A stretch of 20,447 bases of DNA. Source: Acanthamoeba lenticulata (taxonomy: Eukaryota > Discosea > Longamoebia > Acanthamoebidae). The notes below the pieces were generated by a model. The model made no database searches. It was given only the letters and a program-made list of their open reading frames with translations, and was not told the DNA's origin. The stretch is from NCBI GenBank assembly GCA_002179805.1, contig NAVB01001734.1, positions 1 through 20,447 of the forward strand, written 5' to 3'. The position numbers were made by a program, and so were the translations under genes. Below, one piece after another: positions 18,113 to 20,447 of this stretch (position 1 is the stretch's first letter; every line of letters starts with the position of its first letter).

Positions 18113-19600
18113 TTAGTTCCTCTTCTTCCTGTTGCGAAGCTGGGATGGCGCGGACGTGTCCTCGAGCCCAACGACGTCATCTTCGACCACGAGGGGCGCC
18201 GAAGTGCTGCTGACGCTCTTGGCCTTGCCCGCCGGGTCGGCCACCTTCTTGTTCTTGAGCTGCTGCGGCTGCTGTGGCTTGCGGCTCTTCGCCGGAGGAG
18301 CCGGCGGGTACCAGGCCTTGGCCTGCTCCTTGTCCACGAAGATGAGCCCAAACACGGCCTCAACCGGGGCGAACGGGTTGATGGGCTGCCCGAGCTCGCT
18401 CAAGATCGACCAGACGACGAGGATCGTCGCCACCACCACCTGGCACGCAACGTTCATGATGAGCGTCAGCTGCGCACTGATCGGGCGAGAGAGAGAGAGA
18501 GAGAGAGGGCAGAAGGAAACCTTGGCGTCCGTGAGGGACATCATCGGCTCCACAAGGGCGTGAGACAGGGCGGCCGCGTGCTGCGCGTAGTAGAAGAGTC
18601 CGGTCAAGAACGACATCTTCACAGCGCTGGTTGAGAAAGAAGGAAAATGTCAGCGACATGAGAGACAGGTTGGACGCGAAGTGGCACTGCAGTACTAGGT
18701 CGAGGCGCCGCCATCCAGGCCGAAGAAGCGCTTCTCCAGGTTCATGAGCACGCCGCCGGCCGAGCCTGTCGTTTGCCGGGATGAGCGTCAATCAATCCGC
18801 CCGGATAGGCTTTGGAGCGAAGAACATACCGCCAACGACGGCAAAGACGAGGGGCATCACGAAGGACTTGGGGAAACGAGCCATGCCCAGCTCGACGCCA
18901 AGGCACACGCACCTCTGCCAGCAGATGGCCTGGCCTACTACGAACACGAGCTGCGGAAAGACATGTGCGTGATGAGGTTCTTCAACCTGCCCTTAAGAGA
19001 AGAGATTGGGAGGGAGTAGTACTGTACCTTGACGGGCAAGAAGGCATAGAGGTGACGCAGCGGGGTGAAGAAGATCAAGAACCTGTTTGACTGTGTGAGA
19101 AGGTCTGGTAGTAATGCCCCACAAGCGAGGGACGTACCAGGTCACGATCGGGGCCAGAAGGGCAATGTCAGACGAGAAGACAGGAGCCGTTTCCCCGAGA
19201 AGCAGGTGAACGCTGATACCACCGGCGTACGTGAACTGCCAACAACAGAACAACAGTCAGTGAAAGAGAAGTGGCCGCAAAGAGGTGTCTCGAATTCAGA
19301 TTCAAAATCATTGGAATGAGATGAATTGGGAAGCAAGACAAGTACGAGAAGGCAAGTGGTCATAGCGTAGATGAAGGAACGGTAGGCAAAGGTCCGGCGA
19401 CGATCATAGCTGACACCAGCGGCCCAGGCGATATCCATCCACAAGCCCGGCGCAAGGAGAACGAGCCACATGAAGCCGTGACGAACTGACGCCCAGTGCT
19501 GCGCAACATCTTGCGCAAGGAGGGGCTCAATAACGTTCGTCCGCGAGACAGTGAGGACATTGTCCCACATCGCTTGCATCTCGTCAAACGACAGCGCCAT
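18113..19600 (-). CDS. TRIC-type (TMEM38-like) trimeric intracellular cation channel, 353 aa
   Basis: Seven minus-strand exons: 19600-19346, 19235-19138, 19082-19028, 18950-18830, 18765-18696, 18626-18521, 18469-18113; GT-AG and phases agree. The ATG at 19600 is the first in the frame. TRIC features: an N-terminal helix pair (HGFMWLVLLAPGLWMDIAWA), then FTYAGGISVHLLLGETAP. Next comes WFLIFFTPLRHLYAFLPVK, close to the 'WYLIFYCPFD..FLPVK' block of animal TRIC proteins. GSAGGVLMNLEKRFFG matches the Gly-rich re-entrant region, and membrane helices with LTLIMNVACQVVVATILVVW follow. The tail after residue 290 is Pro, Gln and Lys rich and ends RNRKKRN, as expected for an ER/SR membrane protein with a basic cytosolic end. 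TRIC channels carry potassium counter-currents during calcium release. The family assignment rests on recalled motifs. It is tandem with the deacetylase gene, 85 bases downstream of its stop. Confidence 0.7.
18487..18507. repeat. GA microsatellite in a TRIC-gene intron
   Basis: A pure GA dinucleotide run of 21 bases in the intron 18470-18520. On the coding strand it is a CT tract beginning about a dozen bases after the donor, just as in the PAC2-family gene. Confidence 0.9.
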
Positions 19601-19685
19601 CTTGGTAGAGGAATGCAGACACAAGAAGAAAGCGCGCGAACACTTGTTGTATTTTGTGTAGACACGTCACGTGGTCAAGCGGCGG

Positions 19686-20149
19686 TCAGCGTCGCGAGAG
19701 AATGTTGCTCAAGGAGCGGATCATGACGCTGGGATCGTTGCCGGGCGTCCAGCCTCCCGACACCACCATCACCTGGTTCATTTCATCTTCGTCACGAGAG
19801 GCCCACTTCAAAAAGCATCACACCAGCTCCGCTTCTTCACCGTACCAAGGGGATCGCGTGGGTGTCCACAGCAAGTTGGAAGACGAGCGCATCTCTTTCA
19901 ACCACCCATGAGACCTCTGTGAGGCAGATATGTGCATGAGAGTGAGTTCAGAGTATGCTCAACAAGAGAAAAGAAGAAGAAAAAAAAACCACGACAGCGC
20001 CTACACTCAGGCCAGCTGGCGTTAGATGGGTGAAGAACGTAAAGCAAGAAGTGGTCTGCGAAGACCGCGGCGGCTTTGATATTCAAGACCTGTGCCATCA
20101 GGTCCCGCCAGCCGAGCGTGCTGCCCCGGAGGACAGCACACCCAACAGG
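19686..20149 (-). CDS. class IV (HDAC11-like) histone deacetylase, C-terminal end only
   Basis: Three minus-strand pieces are visible: about 20149-20090, 19914-19846, and 19772-19686 with the stop at 19686-19688. The joins 20090/19914 and 19846/19772 are GT-AG and in phase. The product reads VLRGSTLGWRDLMAQ, then VSWVVERDALVFQLAVDTHA, then IPLVMVVSGGWTP and MIRSLSNILSRR. This parallels the end of HDAC11-type enzymes, where 'VLEGDRLG' is followed by 'VKRDELVF' and 'VPILMVTSGGY'. The Tyr of the SGGY motif, an active-site residue of the family, is Trp here. A stop codon lies about ten codons before the VLRG piece in the same frame and no AG acceptor separates them, so the link to upstream exons is unresolved. 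The gene continues beyond, or is broken before, the right edge. A possible upstream exon end (CCCAAG before GTACGC) is at 20432-20447. Confidence 0.55.
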
Positions 20150-20447
20150 CGATTGAGTTTCGGTTCAATTTGAGGGCAAGCAGAGCATTCTAACCAACGC
20201 CTCCACCCACGCCAACTCCCCTACTGTGCTGCTTTCACAGTCAAGTGCGCTGCCGTGTCTGCACCTTGGCCCTCCAGCCGAGCCTTATGAGGGTAGGCGA
20301 AGGCTGGGGACCGCAGTTTGTGGGAGCGGAGTAGAGCAAGCTCAGACAGGAAATTTCTCAGTACCAGATTGGCCGAAACAATTTTAAATAAATAAAAACT
20401 AAAATAAATAAACAAATATACCCTTGCGTACCTTGGGACGGAACAGC
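20150..20447. other. right-edge region upstream of the deacetylase 3' exons
   Basis: Contains an AT-rich patch (about 20380-20420) and a minus-strand frame (20221-20415) without ATG or recognisable motif. A donor-like CCCAAG/GTACGC junction at 20431-20432 suggests an exon entering from the right. The metal-binding deacetylase exons expected here were not found. Confidence 0.3.

Noticed and set aside
19654..19911. Plus-strand open frame with a SPRY-like ending (GDRVGVHSKLEDERISF).
   Set aside because: The minus strand of the same DNA gives two properly spliced exons matching the HDAC11 C-terminus, so the plus frame is a shadow.

Overview
The window reads as nuclear DNA of a GC-rich, intron-dense protist, most likely an Acanthamoeba-like amoeba. 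On the right two thirds, genes are split by many short GT-AG introns (about 35-100 bases, often beginning GTACG or GTRNG), intergenic spaces are tight, and the exons join in frame into recognisable eukaryotic families. The organism is inferred from gene style and from a pandoravirus-like island; no marker gene proves it.

Left part (1-7564) is a conspicuously AT-rich island of mobile or acquired DNA. It holds (a) a minus-strand, broken transposase-like gene (269-about 1860); (b) a 13-exon plus-strand gene (2352-6195, about 893 aa) that joins a ParB/sulfiredoxin-type domain to a degenerate, permuted DNA-methyltransferase-like region and an Arg/Ser-rich tail; (c) a Ty1/copia retrotransposon relic (6481-7010) with an inverted internal block. 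Eighteen copies of a 20-bp CpG-rich palindrome (consensus ACCGCGTACGCGTACGCGGT) are scattered through 150-5803, always in non-coding DNA. In the ParB gene they sit only in introns 2, 4, 6, 8, 10 and 12. Inside the 16-bp core every difference from consensus is a CpG transition, the footprint of cytosine methylation.

Middle part: a host gene for an MRH-domain (mannose-6-phosphate-receptor/Atg27-like) type I membrane protein (7984-9255) is preceded by a perfect 20-bp palindrome. Then about 9300-12570 is very GC-rich DNA without an intact gene. It contains a frameshifted minus-strand F-box/ankyrin-type pseudogene of the kind pandoraviruses carry in large numbers, bounded by imperfect inverted repeat arms of about 500 bp (about 10270-10760 and 12050-12570). 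This looks like an endogenised, decaying giant-virus fragment.

Right part: ordinary host genes. A plus-strand phytanoyl-CoA dioxygenase-like gene (12625-14442) lacks a visible start and carries a frameshift. Then come four minus-strand genes: a PAC2-family proteasome-chaperone-like protein (14561-16050), a secreted GH16 glucanase-like enzyme (16390-17871), a TRIC-type cation channel (18113-19600), and the 3' end of a class IV (HDAC11-like) deacetylase (19686 to the right edge). These host genes do not form one obvious pathway.
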